Below are positions 45,541 to 53,881 of a DNA stretch of 55,592 nt, piece after piece; within the stretch, counting starts at the first letter, position 1; each line of letters begins with the position of its first letter. The stretch spans positions 1-55,592 of the forward strand of contig JAURLI010000034.1 in the NCBI GenBank assembly GCA_030831315.1, given 5' to 3'. The translations under genes were made by a program, and so were the position numbers. The notes below the pieces were generated by a model. It worked only from the letters and a program-made list of their open reading frames with translations, was not told where the DNA came from and made no database searches. The stretch is from Alphaproteobacteria bacterium. Its GTDB lineage: Bacteria; Pseudomonadota; Alphaproteobacteria; SMXQ01.

Positions 45541-45559
45541 TTTTGCGTTTTTCGCAAAA
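45541..45559. promoter_or_regulatory. perfect inverted repeat upstream of pyrB (candidate operator)
   Basis: TTTTGCG-TTTTT-CGCAAAA is a perfect 7-bp inverted repeat 42 bases before ATG 45498. On the minus strand it directly follows an AT-rich segment containing TATATT (45570-45565), a possible -10. A start of transcription would then fall in or near the repeat, a typical repressor position. No T-tract follows the stem on either strand, so a terminator is unlikely. Confidence 0.5.
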
Positions 45560-45588
45560 ATAATAATATATCTTTTTATTTCAGGCAG

Positions 45589-46065
45589 TTAGGAGCGGAT
45601 TCCAGTGGTGCCGATGGCGTCGAGGCAGCCCTGAAGGATCACCGCCGCCGCCACCTTGTCGATGACGTCCTTGCGCTTCTTGCGGCTCATGCCGCCTTCG
45701 ATCAGCAGGTTTTCCGCCTCGAAGGTGGTGAGGCGTTCGTCCCAGAAGCAGAGCGGCAGATCGATCGCCTTGGTCAGGTCGGCGGCGAACTGGCGTGTCG
45801 CCTGCGCGCGCTTGCCTTCGCTGCCGTCCATGTTGAGCGGCAGGCCGAGCACGAAGGCGCCGACGCCTTCCTTGTCCACGATGGCCTTCAGGCGTTCGAG
45901 ATCGGCGCGCAGTTTGGTGCGTTTCACGGTTTCGTAAGGGGTCGCGATCATCCTGCCGACATCCGACAGCGCGAGGCCGATGGTCTTCGTGCCGAGGTCG
46001 AGGCCAAGGAGGCGCTTGCCGGGGCCGATGCCGTCGAGCAGGTCTGCGGGCTTGCGGATGGTCAT
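45589..46065 (-). CDS. ruvX: RuvX/YqgF family Holliday junction resolvase or pre-16S rRNA nuclease
   Basis: RNase H-fold protein of 158 residues. The first acidic motif is LGLDLGTKTIGLALSD, then GLPLNMDGSEG and the DERLTTFEAE block, and a last acidic residue in KDVIDKVAAAVIL. YqgF proteins are called Holliday junction resolvases, and in E. coli the protein matures the 5' end of 16S rRNA. It is divergent from gatC over 77 bases and lies upstream of pyrB on the same strand. Confidence 0.94.
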   Translation of the reverse strand: MTIRKPADLLDGIGPGKRLLGLDLGTKTIGLALSDVGRMIATPYETVKRTKLRADLERLKAIVDKEGVGAFVLGLPLNMDGSEGKRAQATRQFAADLTKAIDLPLCFWDERLTTFEAENLLIEGGMSRKKRKDVIDKVAAAVILQGCLDAIGTTGIRS

Positions 46066-46142
46066 GGCGGGTGTTAATAAAGCCTCGAAACCGTTGATTT
46101 CTGCGGGTTTTATCTGCCCGCATCACAGGACCACTTAACCAG

Positions 46143-46430
46143 ATGTCGCTCGATAAAGCCACCGTCGCCCGTATCGCCAGCCTCGCCCGGCTCAAGGTGC
46201 CCAATGCCGAGCTCGAGGGCCTCGCCACCGAGCTCAACAAGATCATGGGCTGGATCAGCGAACTCGACCAGGTGAATACCGACGGCGTCGAGCCGATGTC
46301 CCAGGCGGCGGATCTCAAGCTGCGCTGGCGCGATGACGTCGTCACCGATGGCGGCGTGCGCGACAAGGTTCTGGCCAACGCACCCGATTCCCGCGAGGGC
46401 TTCTTCACCGTGCCCAAGGTGGTCGAATGA
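46143..46430 (+). CDS. gatC: Asp/Glu-tRNA amidotransferase subunit C
   Basis: Small subunit (95 residues) that stabilises GatA in the GatCAB complex. Family features are [17 protein letters not shown] at the N-terminus, [18 protein letters not shown] in the middle and the C-terminal FTVPKVVE. It overlaps gatA by 4 bases (ATGA). Confidence 0.97.
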   Translation: MSLDKATVARIASLARLKVPNAELEGLATELNKIMGWISELDQVNTDGVEPMSQAADLKLRWRDDVVTDGGVRDKVLANAPDSREGFFTVPKVVE

Positions 46431-47908
46431 CGGCCGACCGGGCGCTCACTGCGCTCACCATCGCCGAAGCGCGCGACGGGCTGAAGGCGCGGAAGTTCTC
46501 GGCCCTCGAACTGGCCGAGGCGCATATCGCCCGCATGGCGGAGATGCGCGGCCTCAACGCCTTCATCACCGAGACCCCGGATGCCGCCCGCAAGGCCGCC
46601 GCCGCCGCTGATGCGCGCCTGGCGAAGGGCGAAGGCCGCGAGCTCGAAGGCGTGCCGCTCGGCATCAAGGACCTGTTCTGCACCGACGGCGTCATGACGA
46701 CGGCAGCTTCGAAGATTCTCGACGGCTTCACACCCCCTTACGAATCGACCGTGTCCCAGAAGCTCTGGGATGCAGGCGCGGTCATGCTTGGTAAGACCAA
46801 CCTCGACGAATTCGCCATGGGGTCTTCCAACACGACCAGCCATTTCGGCCCCGTCCACAATCCGTGGCAGCGCAAGGGCGATAACCGGCCGCTGGTGCCG
46901 GGCGGCTCGTCGGGCGGTTCTGCCGCGGCGGTGGCTGCGGGCCTGTGCCCGGGTGCGACGGCGACCGATACCGGCGGCTCGATCCGCCAGCCCGCCGCGT
47001 TTTGCGGCGTCGCCGGGCTGAAGCCCACCTATGGCCGTTGTTCGCGCTGGGGCATCGTCGCCTTTGCGTCGTCGCTCGATCAGGCCGGTCCCATCGCGCG
47101 CACCGTGCGCGACACGGCGATCATGCTGACGCACATGTCGGGGTTTGATGCGAAGGATTCGACATCCGTCGACCGGCCCGTGCCCGATTTCGAAGCCGCC
47201 TGCGCCAAGCCGGTGAAGGGCCTGCGCGTCGGCATTCCCGCCGAATACCGCATGGACGGCATGAACCCGCGCATCGAGCAGCTGTGGCAGCAGGGCATCG
47301 ACTGGCTGAAGGATGCGGGCATGGAGCCCATCGAGATTTCGCTGCCGCATACCAAATATGCGCTGCCGGTCTATTACATCCTGGCACCCGCCGAAGCCTC
47401 GTCCAACCTCGCGCGCTATGACGGCGTGCGCTACGGACTGCGCGCCGAGGGCAAGGACCTGCGCGAGATGTACGAGGAAACCCGCGGCCAGGGTTTCGGC
47501 GCCGAAGTGCGCCGGCGCATCCTGATCGGCACCTACGTCCTGTCGGCGGGCTATTACGATGCCTATTACCTGAAGGCCCAGAAGGTGCGCAGCCTGATCG
47601 CCCGCGACTTCGCCCAGGCTTTTGAAAAATGCGACGTGATCCTGACGCCGACGGCGCCCGGTGCCGCCTTCGCCATCGGCGAAAAGCAGGATGACCCGAT
47701 CGCGATGTATCTCAACGACGTGTTCACGGTGCCCGCTTCGCTTGCGGGGCTGCCCGGCATTTCCGTGCCGGCGGGGCTTGACGGCGACGGGTTGCCGCTC
47801 GGCCTTCAGCTGATCGGCCGTGCCTTTGACGAGGAAACGGTGATCGCCTCGGCGCAGGCGATCGAGGACCGCGCCGCGTTCAAGCTCACGACATTGGGAG
47901 ACGCCTGA
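46427..47908 (+). CDS. gatA: Asp/Glu-tRNA amidotransferase subunit A
   Basis: Amidase-signature enzyme of 493 residues that frees ammonia from glutamine for conversion of Glu-tRNA(Gln) or Asp-tRNA(Asn). The Ser-cisSer-Lys triad is present: Lys in [10 protein letters not shown], the cis-Ser in [14 protein letters not shown], and the nucleophile Ser in [12 protein letters not shown]. gatB starts one base inside its stop codon (TGATG). Confidence 0.98.
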   Translation: MTADRALTALTIAEARDGLKARKFSALELAEAHIARMAEMRGLNAFITETPDAARKAAAAADARLAKGEGRELEGVPLGIKDLFCTDGVMTTAASKILDGFTPPYESTVSQKLWDAGAVMLGKTNLDEFAMGSSNTTSHFGPVHNPWQRKGDNRPLVPGGSSGGSAAAVAAGLCPGATATDTGGSIRQPAAFCGVAGLKPTYGRCSRWGIVAFASSLDQAGPIARTVRDTAIMLTHMSGFDAKDSTSVDRPVPDFEAACAKPVKGLRVGIPAEYRMDGMNPRIEQLWQQGIDWLKDAGMEPIEISLPHTKYALPVYYILAPAEASSNLARYDGVRYGLRAEGKDLREMYEETRGQGFGAEVRRRILIGTYVLSAGYYDAYYLKAQKVRSLIARDFAQAFEKCDVILTPTAPGAAFAIGEKQDDPIAMYLNDVFTVPASLAGLPGISVPAGLDGDGLPLGLQLIGRAFDEETVIASAQAIEDRAAFKLTTLGDA

Positions 47909-49359
47909 TGCCGCGCACGCTTCAGGGCAATACCGGCGAATGGGAACTGGTCATCGGCATGGAAGTCCATGCCCAGGTGTCGTCCAACGCCAAGCTGTTT
48001 TCGGGCGCGGCCACTGCCTTCGGCGCCGAGCCCAACACACAGGTCTCGCTGGTCGATGCCGCCATGCCGGGCATGCTGCCGGTGATCAACGGTTATTGCG
48101 TCGAACAGGCGGTGCGCACCGGGCTTGGGCTGAAGGCGCAGATCAACCTGCGCTCGGTGTTCGACCGCAAGAACTACTTCTATCCCGACCTGCCGCAGGG
48201 CTACCAGATTTCCCAGTTCACCCAGCCCGTCGTGGGCAAGGGCGAGGTGGCCATCGAAGTGGATGGCGAGGAACGCCGCATCGGCATCACGCGCCTGCAT
48301 CTCGAACAGGACGCGGGCAAGTCGGTGCACGACATGGCGCCCGACGCCACATTCGTCGATCTCAACCGCTCGGGCGTGGCACTGATGGAAATCGTGTCCG
48401 AGCCGGATATCCGTTCGCCTGAAGAGGCGGGCGCGTACCTGACCAAGCTGCGCGCCATCCTGCGCTATCTCGGCACCTGCGACGGCAACATGGAGGAAGG
48501 CTCCATGCGCGCCGACGTCAACGTGTCGGTGCGCCGTCCGGGCGAAGGCTATGGCACGCGCTGCGAGATCAAGAACGTCAACTCCATCCGCTTCGTCCAG
48601 CAGGCGATCATGTACGAGGCACAGCGCCAGATCGACCTGATCGAGAGCGGCGGCAAGGTGGTTCAGGAAACACGCCTGTTCGATGCGAACAAAGGCGAGA
48701 CGCGCTCGATGCGCTCCAAGGAAGAGGCGCACGATTACCGCTACTTCCCCGATCCAGACCTTTTGCCGCTCGAACTCGATGCGGCGTGGGTGGAAAAGAT
48801 CAAGGCGGGCCTGCCGGAACTGCCTGATGAAAAGGCGAAGCGCTTCCAGGATGCCCTCGGCCTTACTGCCGACATCGCCGGGCAGCTGGTGGCCGAGCGC
48901 GAGATCGCCGATTACTTCGAGCAGGTCGCCAAGAGCCGTGACGCCAAGATTGCCGCCAACTGGGTGACGGGCGAGCTGTTCCGTTATCTGAACGACAAGG
49001 GGCTCGCCATCGGCAAAAGCCCGGTGTCGGCTTCGGCGCTCGGCGGGCTGATCGACCTGATTGCCGATGGCACGGTCTCCAATCGCCTTGCCAAGGACGT
49101 GTTCGACGAAATGGCTGCATCCGGCAAGGACGCGGCGACGGTGGTTGATGAAAAGGGCCTCAGGCAGATCAGCGACACGGGCGCCATCGAAGCGGCCGTC
49201 GATCAGGCCATCGCCCAGGGTGCGAAGCAGGTCGAGCAGTACCGGGGCGGCAACGAGAAGATCCTCGGCTGGTTCGTCGGCCAGGTGATGAAGGCGACCG
49301 GCGGCAAGGCCAACCCGGCGACCGTCAACGAGATCCTGCGCAAGAAGCTCTCGGGCTGA
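47908..49359 (+). CDS. gatB: Asp/Glu-tRNA amidotransferase subunit B
   Basis: Kinase/tRNA-binding subunit of 483 residues. It phosphorylates the mischarged aminoacyl-tRNA and receives ammonia from GatA. The N-terminal signature [12 protein letters not shown] and the motifs [14 protein letters not shown] and [13 protein letters not shown] are intact. The C-terminal helical YqeY-like tail ends [10 protein letters not shown]. It is the last gene of gatCAB and is followed 6 bases later by the convergent DM13 gene. Confidence 0.98.
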   Translation: MPRTLQGNTGEWELVIGMEVHAQVSSNAKLFSGAATAFGAEPNTQVSLVDAAMPGMLPVINGYCVEQAVRTGLGLKAQINLRSVFDRKNYFYPDLPQGYQISQFTQPVVGKGEVAIEVDGEERRIGITRLHLEQDAGKSVHDMAPDATFVDLNRSGVALMEIVSEPDIRSPEEAGAYLTKLRAILRYLGTCDGNMEEGSMRADVNVSVRRPGEGYGTRCEIKNVNSIRFVQQAIMYEAQRQIDLIESGGKVVQETRLFDANKGETRSMRSKEEAHDYRYFPDPDLLPLELDAAWVEKIKAGLPELPDEKAKRFQDALGLTADIAGQLVAEREIADYFEQVAKSRDAKIAANWVTGELFRYLNDKGLAIGKSPVSASALGGLIDLIADGTVSNRLAKDVFDEMAASGKDAATVVDEKGLRQISDTGAIEAAVDQAIAQGAKQVEQYRGGNEKILGWFVGQVMKATGGKANPATVNEILRKKLSG

Positions 49360-49365
49360 GGCGCG

Positions 49366-49866
49366 CTACTTCGCGGCGAATTGCAGGTCGGCGGGGCTGA
49401 CCAGCACGTTGAACGCCTTGCACCAGATCACCAGTGACTTGAAATCGGCGATGTTCGTGCCCGCGGGCAGGGCATAGTTCTGGCTGCCCTTGAAGGCCTT
49501 GAGGCGGCCGAGATGGAGCGAGGCGGCCTCGTCGAAATCTGCGTTCTTGCGGATGCGCTCCTTGCGCGAAAGATAAACATGATAGCGCGGGCCGGGTCCG
49601 ACTTCGAAATCCGCCTCCAGATGCACGAGGTCGGCGAACACGGTTGCCGTTCCCTTGCCATAGTGGACGGGATCCCTGGGGTCGGCGTGGATGAAGGTGG
49701 CGCGCGCGCTTACTACCTTGGCTGCGCGATCGGCAACAGTGTCGCTCGCGGTGACGTCGGCGAGAAAGATATAGGGATAAAAGAAGATTCCGAGCGCGAA
49801 ACCGGCGCCGGTACCGAGCACCCCGCCGAGCACGAAGATGAGAAAGCCTTTCCAGAACCGGCGCAT
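49366..49866 (-). CDS. membrane-anchored DM13-domain protein
   Basis: Protein of 166 residues with one N-terminal membrane segment (about residues 5-30, rich in Gly and Phe) and a C-terminal DM13 domain. The domain ends with the typical LVIWCKAFNVLVSPADLQF. The conserved Cys of the WC pair is present. DM13 domains have been proposed to take part in electron transfer in animals; the bacterial role is unknown. The start is ATG 49866, with AAGGGA six bases upstream; the longer frame to 49902 is less likely. Confidence 0.82.
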   Translation of the reverse strand: MRRFWKGFLIFVLGGVLGTGAGFALGIFFYPYIFLADVTASDTVADRAAKVVSARATFIHADPRDPVHYGKGTATVFADLVHLEADFEVGPGPRYHVYLSRKERIRKNADFDEAASLHLGRLKAFKGSQNYALPAGTNIADFKSLVIWCKAFNVLVSPADLQFAAK

Positions 49867-50042
49867 GGTGATCCCTTCGATGGTCTTGCGTAAAACTGCC
49901 ATGTCCCGCTCCGGCCGGGCTAATGAATTTCCCGTGAACAGGACGGATTTCGGGGCGGGGCTGCTTTGCCGCCGCTTTCATCCTTGCTAGAGTGCGGGTC
50001 GGCGCGTCCGGACAAACAAGAGCGCGCTACGAGGGAGTACCC

Positions 50043-50702
50043 ATGATCGACATCTATTCATGGACCACGGGCAATGCGCGCAAGGTCTACATCATGCTGG
50101 AGGAGTGCGGGCTGTCCTACACCGCGCACCCCATCAACATCGGCAAGGGCGATCAGTTCAAGCCGGACTTCCTGAAGATTTCGCCGAACAACAAGATCCC
50201 TGCCATCATCGATCAGGACGGTCCGGGTGGCGCGCCTTATTCGATGTTCGAATCGGGCGCGATCCTGATGTATCTCGCCGACAAGACGGGCAGGTTCCTG
50301 CCCGCCGATGCGCGCGCCCGCTATACGACGCTGCAATGGGTGATGCTGCAGATGGGCGATGTCGGCCCGATCTTCGGCCAGGCCGGGCACTACAACGACA
50401 AGGCGACGGGGCCCGAACACGCCCATGCCCGCAAGCACTTCGTCGATGACGGGCTGCGGCTGATGGCGGTTCTCGACAAGCGCCTATCGGAAAGTCCGTA
50501 TCTTGCCGGCGATGACATCACCATCGCCGACTTCCTGACATGGCCGTGGTGCCGCGAGCCGGAATCTCGCGGCCTCAACCACGACGACTTTCCCGCCGTG
50601 AAGGCGTGGTTTGCGAAGATCGGCGCGCGGCCGTCCATCGCCGCGGTCAACGAATTATGCGAAGAGGTGCGCGCCGGGCGCGAGGTAAGGAGAGTGAAAT
50701 GA
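50043..50702 (+). CDS. glutathione S-transferase family protein, YfcG/YghU-like (GST 1 of 5)
   Basis: Protein of 219 residues with a thioredoxin-fold N-domain and helical C-domain. The start MIDIYSWTTGNARK carries Thr9 and Asn11 at the positions used by YfcG (nu class) to hold glutathione. The glutathione-binding SPNNKIPAI and the FESGAILMYLADKTG block follow. It starts at ATG 50043 with GGGAG upstream. It is the first gene of the five-gene array; the next start overlaps its stop (ATGA). YfcG-type enzymes act as disulfide reductases, but the substrate here is unknown. Confidence 0.9.
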   Translation: MIDIYSWTTGNARKVYIMLEECGLSYTAHPINIGKGDQFKPDFLKISPNNKIPAIIDQDGPGGAPYSMFESGAILMYLADKTGRFLPADARARYTTLQWVMLQMGDVGPIFGQAGHYNDKATGPEHAHARKHFVDDGLRLMAVLDKRLSESPYLAGDDITIADFLTWPWCREPESRGLNHDDFPAVKAWFAKIGARPSIAAVNELCEEVRAGREVRRVK

Positions 50703-51349
50703 TCGACTTCTACTGCTGGCAGAGCGGCAACAACCGCAAGATCTACATGATGCTGGAGGAGACGGGGCTCCCCTATACCGAGCACGTCGTCAACCTGCGC
50801 AAGAAGGAACAGAAGGCGCCGGCCTTCCTCGCCATCAATCCCAACGGCAAGGTGCCCGCCATCGTCGATCGCGACGGGCCGGACGGCAAGCCGCTGACCC
50901 TTTTCGAATCGGGCGCGATCCTGATCTACCTCGCCGAGAAAACCGGGAAGTTCCGTCCCCAGGACAAGCGCGCCTGGTTCGACGTCATGCAGTGGCTGAT
51001 GTGGCAGATGGGCGGTCCGGGGGCGATGTTCACCGAGGCCGCGCATTTCTTCGAGCGCAAGGGCGAGCCGGGCAACGAATATTCGCTGGATCGCTACACC
51101 AAGGAAGCGAACCGGCTCTTGGGCGTCGCCGACCAGCGGCTTGAGAAAAGCGAGTATATCGCGGGCTCAGATTACTCGATCGCCGACATGGCGTTGTGGC
51201 CCCACTGCGGTTCGGTCGCGCGTTTCGGCGGATCGCTCGATGCCTACCCGAACATCCAGCGCTGGTTCAAGCTGGTCGATGCACGGCCGGCGACGAAAAA
51301 GTCCGGCGAAAAGACCGACGCCATCCGCAAGATGTCGTCGGGCGGCTGA
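50699..51349 (+). CDS. glutathione S-transferase family protein, YfcG-like (GST 2 of 5)
   Basis: Paralogue of 216 residues. The active-site region is MIDFYCWQSGNNRK: Ser9 replaces the Thr9 found in the other four, while Asn11 is kept. NPNGKVPAIV and FESGAILIYLAEKTG are intact. The C-domain has an extended loop (FFERKGEPGNEYSLDRY). ATGA overlap with GST 1. The Thr-to-Ser change is conservative and could still support activity. Confidence 0.9.
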   Translation: MIDFYCWQSGNNRKIYMMLEETGLPYTEHVVNLRKKEQKAPAFLAINPNGKVPAIVDRDGPDGKPLTLFESGAILIYLAEKTGKFRPQDKRAWFDVMQWLMWQMGGPGAMFTEAAHFFERKGEPGNEYSLDRYTKEANRLLGVADQRLEKSEYIAGSDYSIADMALWPHCGSVARFGGSLDAYPNIQRWFKLVDARPATKKSGEKTDAIRKMSSGG

Positions 51350-51360
51350 GGGGCGGGCCG

Positions 51361-52053
51361 ATGATCGATCTCCATTCCTGGACCACGCCCAATGGGCGCA
51401 AGGTTCACATCATGCTCGAGGAATGCGGGCTCGAACACCGCGATCATCCCATCGATTTTCGCAAGGGTGACCAGTTCACGCCGGAGTTCCTGGCGCTTTC
51501 GCCCAACAACAAGATCCCGGCCATCGTCGATCAGGACGGACCGGGGGGCGGGCCTTACACCCTGTTCGAATCGGGCGCGATCCTCATGTACCTCGCCGAC
51601 AAGACCGGCATGTTCTGGCCCACCGACGCGCGCGGGCGCGCGGAAACAGTGCAATGGCTGATGTGGCAGATGGGCGGGCTCGGCCCGATGTTCGGCAATT
51701 CCGGCCATTTTCATTACTATGCCAAGGAAAAGCACCCGGACTCGAAGGCGCATTTCCTGTCTGCCTCGCAACACCTTTGCAAGGTGCTCGATGCGCAGCT
51801 TGCCGGGAACGAATTCGTCGCCGGCAAGGATTATACCATCGCCGATATCGCCATATGGCCGTGGTACATGGACCCCGCGAAACGCGGCCTCGTTTTTTCG
51901 GACTATCCCAACATCCAGCGCTGGTTCGCACAGATCGCGGAGCGTCCCGGGGTAAAGCGCGGCATCCAGATTCTCGAAGATATTCCGCGTGCGCCGATGG
52001 ACGACAAGGCGTGGGAATTCATGTTCGGCAAGACCCAGTACGCCCGGCGCTAG
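51361..52053 (+). CDS. glutathione S-transferase family protein, YfcG-like (GST 3 of 5)
   Basis: Paralogue of 230 residues, closest to GST 1 (shared KGDQFxPxFLxxSPNNKIPAI pattern). The active-site region is MIDLHSWTTPNGRK with Thr9 and Asn11, almost the E. coli YfcG pattern. The C-domain carries NSGHFHYYAKEKHP and a C-terminal extension of about 20 residues ending MFGKTQYARR. 11 bases after GST 2. Confidence 0.91.
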   Translation: MIDLHSWTTPNGRKVHIMLEECGLEHRDHPIDFRKGDQFTPEFLALSPNNKIPAIVDQDGPGGGPYTLFESGAILMYLADKTGMFWPTDARGRAETVQWLMWQMGGLGPMFGNSGHFHYYAKEKHPDSKAHFLSASQHLCKVLDAQLAGNEFVAGKDYTIADIAIWPWYMDPAKRGLVFSDYPNIQRWFAQIAERPGVKRGIQILEDIPRAPMDDKAWEFMFGKTQYARR

Positions 52054-52067
52054 CGAAAGGGGCGGCG

Positions 52068-52709
52068 ATGATCGTTCTCTACAGCAAGGCGACGGGAAAC
52101 GGGCGCAAGGCTTCGATCATGCTGGAGGAATGCGGGCTCGGCTACCGCGTGCGGCCGCTTGATCTTGATGCGCGCGAACAGAAGCAGCCCTGGTTTCTCA
52201 CCCTCAATCCGCAGGGCCGCATCCCGGTGATCGTTGATGAAGACGGTCCCGGCGGCAAGCCTGTGACGGTCTTCGAATCGGGCGCCATTCTCGTTTACCT
52301 CGCTGAAAAGACGGGAAAGCTCCTGCCGACGGTGCCGCGCGAGCGCGCCGAAACGATGAAGTGGCTGATGTACGCCACCAGCCACGTGACCTTCACGGGC
52401 ATGCAGGTCCATTGGCAGGTGCGACTGCGCGATGGGGGCAAGCCGGCGGCGCTTCTCGATGTATGGAAAGAGGAAAACGAGCGCGTCTATGGCGCGCTGG
52501 AACTCGGCCTTGCCGACGGCCGGCGATTCATGGCGGGCGATTCCTTCACCATTGCCGATATCGCCGCCTACCCGTGGATCTATCGCTGGCGTTTCCAGGA
52601 AATCGCGCTCGGCGATTATCCCAACCTCGAAGCCTGGTTCAACCGGGTCGGCCAGCGGCCCGGGGTGCGGCGCGGCCTAGATGTGCCGCCGCGCGGCGAC
52701 GGCATGTGA
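52068..52709 (+). CDS. glutathione S-transferase family protein, YfcG-like (GST 4 of 5)
   Basis: Paralogue of 213 residues starting MIVLYSKATGNGRK (Thr9, Asn11). It keeps FESGAILVYLAEKTG. Its C-domain differs from GSTs 1-3 and resembles GST 5 (MQVHWQVRLRDGGKP; ITIADIAAYPWIYRWRF-like end). GSTs 4 and 5 therefore look like a second subgroup. Gap to GST 3 is 14 bases, and an AAAGG lies upstream of the ATG. Confidence 0.9.
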   Translation: MIVLYSKATGNGRKASIMLEECGLGYRVRPLDLDAREQKQPWFLTLNPQGRIPVIVDEDGPGGKPVTVFESGAILVYLAEKTGKLLPTVPRERAETMKWLMYATSHVTFTGMQVHWQVRLRDGGKPAALLDVWKEENERVYGALELGLADGRRFMAGDSFTIADIAAYPWIYRWRFQEIALGDYPNLEAWFNRVGQRPGVRRGLDVPPRGDGM

Positions 52710-52716
52710 GGGCGCC

Positions 52717-53355
52717 ATGATCGAGCTTCACAGCCGCGCCACGCCCAACGGCCGCAAGATTTCCATCGCGCTGGAGGAATCGGGTCTGCCCTACCGCGTT
52801 CATGCGGTTGATTTCACCCGGCGTGAACAGAAATCGCCCGAGTTCCTGAGCCTCAACCCCAACGGCCGCATTCCTGTGATCGTCGATACGGCGCCGGGCG
52901 GGCCGGGACAGGGGCCGCTCGCGGTTTTCGAATCGGGTGCGATCCTGATCTATATCGCGGAGAAGGCCGGCAAGCTGCTGGCGCGTGACGGCATGGCCCG
53001 CGTCGAGGCGTTCAAGTGGCTGTTCTTCGCATCGAGCCAGCTGACCCATATCGCCATGCAGGTGCATTGGCTGGTGCGTCTGAAGGAACGGGGCGAGACC
53101 GCCCCGCATCTGGAGGATTACCGGGTCGAGTTGCGGCGCCTCTATGGCGTGCTCGACGGGGTGCTGTCGGGGCACAAGTGGCTGGCGGGCGACGACTTTA
53201 CGATCGCCGATATTGCCGCCTGGACCTGGGTCGAGCGCCACCAGATGCACGGCATCGTGCTGGAGAGCTTTCCCGCTCTTGCCGACTGGTTTGCGCGCTC
53301 CGCCGCGCGCCCCGCATTCAAGAAGGGTTACGACATCCCCCCTCGGGAAGACTGA
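52717..53355 (+). CDS. glutathione S-transferase family protein, YfcG-like (GST 5 of 5)
   Basis: Last of the array, 212 residues, starting MIELHSRATPNGRK (Thr9, Asn11). It has FESGAILIYIAEKAG and the same MQVHWLVRLKERGE segment as GST 4, and DIAAWTWVERHQ. Its C-terminus YDIPPRED matches LDVPPRGD of GST 4, further evidence of duplication. It starts 7 bases after GST 4, so all five could share one transcript. Confidence 0.9.
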   Translation: MIELHSRATPNGRKISIALEESGLPYRVHAVDFTRREQKSPEFLSLNPNGRIPVIVDTAPGGPGQGPLAVFESGAILIYIAEKAGKLLARDGMARVEAFKWLFFASSQLTHIAMQVHWLVRLKERGETAPHLEDYRVELRRLYGVLDGVLSGHKWLAGDDFTIADIAAWTWVERHQMHGIVLESFPALADWFARSAARPAFKKGYDIPPRED

Positions 53356-53367
53356 GGGCGGAAGGCC

Positions 53368-53604
53368 TCAGGCGGTCCGAAGCCGCGGCGCACGGCCACG
53401 CGGGGTACGGGCTGCTTCGGCCAGCGCGGTCATCGGGACCACTTCGCCCTTCGGCTCGATGCCGAGCAGACCGAAAAGTTCATCGCGCGCGGCCTGGAGT
53501 GTTTTGACTTCGCGGGCGTCTTCGCGGTCGAGAACCTGGATACAGCTCAGCTTGATCTCGACGAGATCCAGCAGCGCTTCGATGCTCTTCTTCGACATTT
53601 CCAT
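53368..53604 (-). CDS. small protein of unknown function
   Basis: Unrecognised gene of about 78 residues. ATG 53604 is preferred because AGGTGA stands five bases upstream; a GTG at 53652 would add 16 residues but has no site. The N-terminal 45 residues (SIEALLDLVEIKLSCIQVLD, then REDAREVKTLQAARDELF) look strongly alpha-helical with heptad-like Leu spacing. The tail is basic and disordered (TPRGRAPRLRTA). One Cys. No signal or membrane segment. It faces GST 5 and is divergent from the next small gene across 277 bases. Confidence 0.6.
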   Translation of the reverse strand: MEMSKKSIEALLDLVEIKLSCIQVLDREDAREVKTLQAARDELFGLLGIEPKGEVVPMTALAEAARTPRGRAPRLRTA

Positions 53605-53724
53605 GATCTTCACCTTTACCTGGTCGGTTACCTTGGGTTTCCCTGGTGACACCGATCATGTGACCTAACGCGTAAATGATAGGTAAAATTCGAAATAAAT
53701 TTTATGTATTTGGGTATAGACGAT

Positions 53725-53740
53725 GAAACCCCAGGGTTTC
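53725..53740. repeat. 16-bp inverted repeat between two small divergent genes
   Basis: GAAACCC-CA-GGGTTTC is a perfect 7-bp inverted repeat with a 2-base centre, in an AT-rich intergenic stretch. It may be an operator for one or both small genes. Evidence is the symmetry alone. Confidence 0.4.
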
Positions 53741-53881
53741 TCCCATATTCCGCGAATTTCGGCTAAATCGGAGGCGACTTTCCGGCGCCGTTGACCTGTC
53801 CTTAACCAAAGTCTCAATAGGTTGAAGGCTGACCGGTGTTTTGCCAGCGCAAGGCGCCTTTAACTGGAAAAGGAAAATGTC

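Noticed and set aside
50043-53355. GST array as a recently acquired island
   Set aside because: GC level and codon use look like the flanking genes, and no integrase, tRNA or direct repeats border it. Internal duplication fits better.
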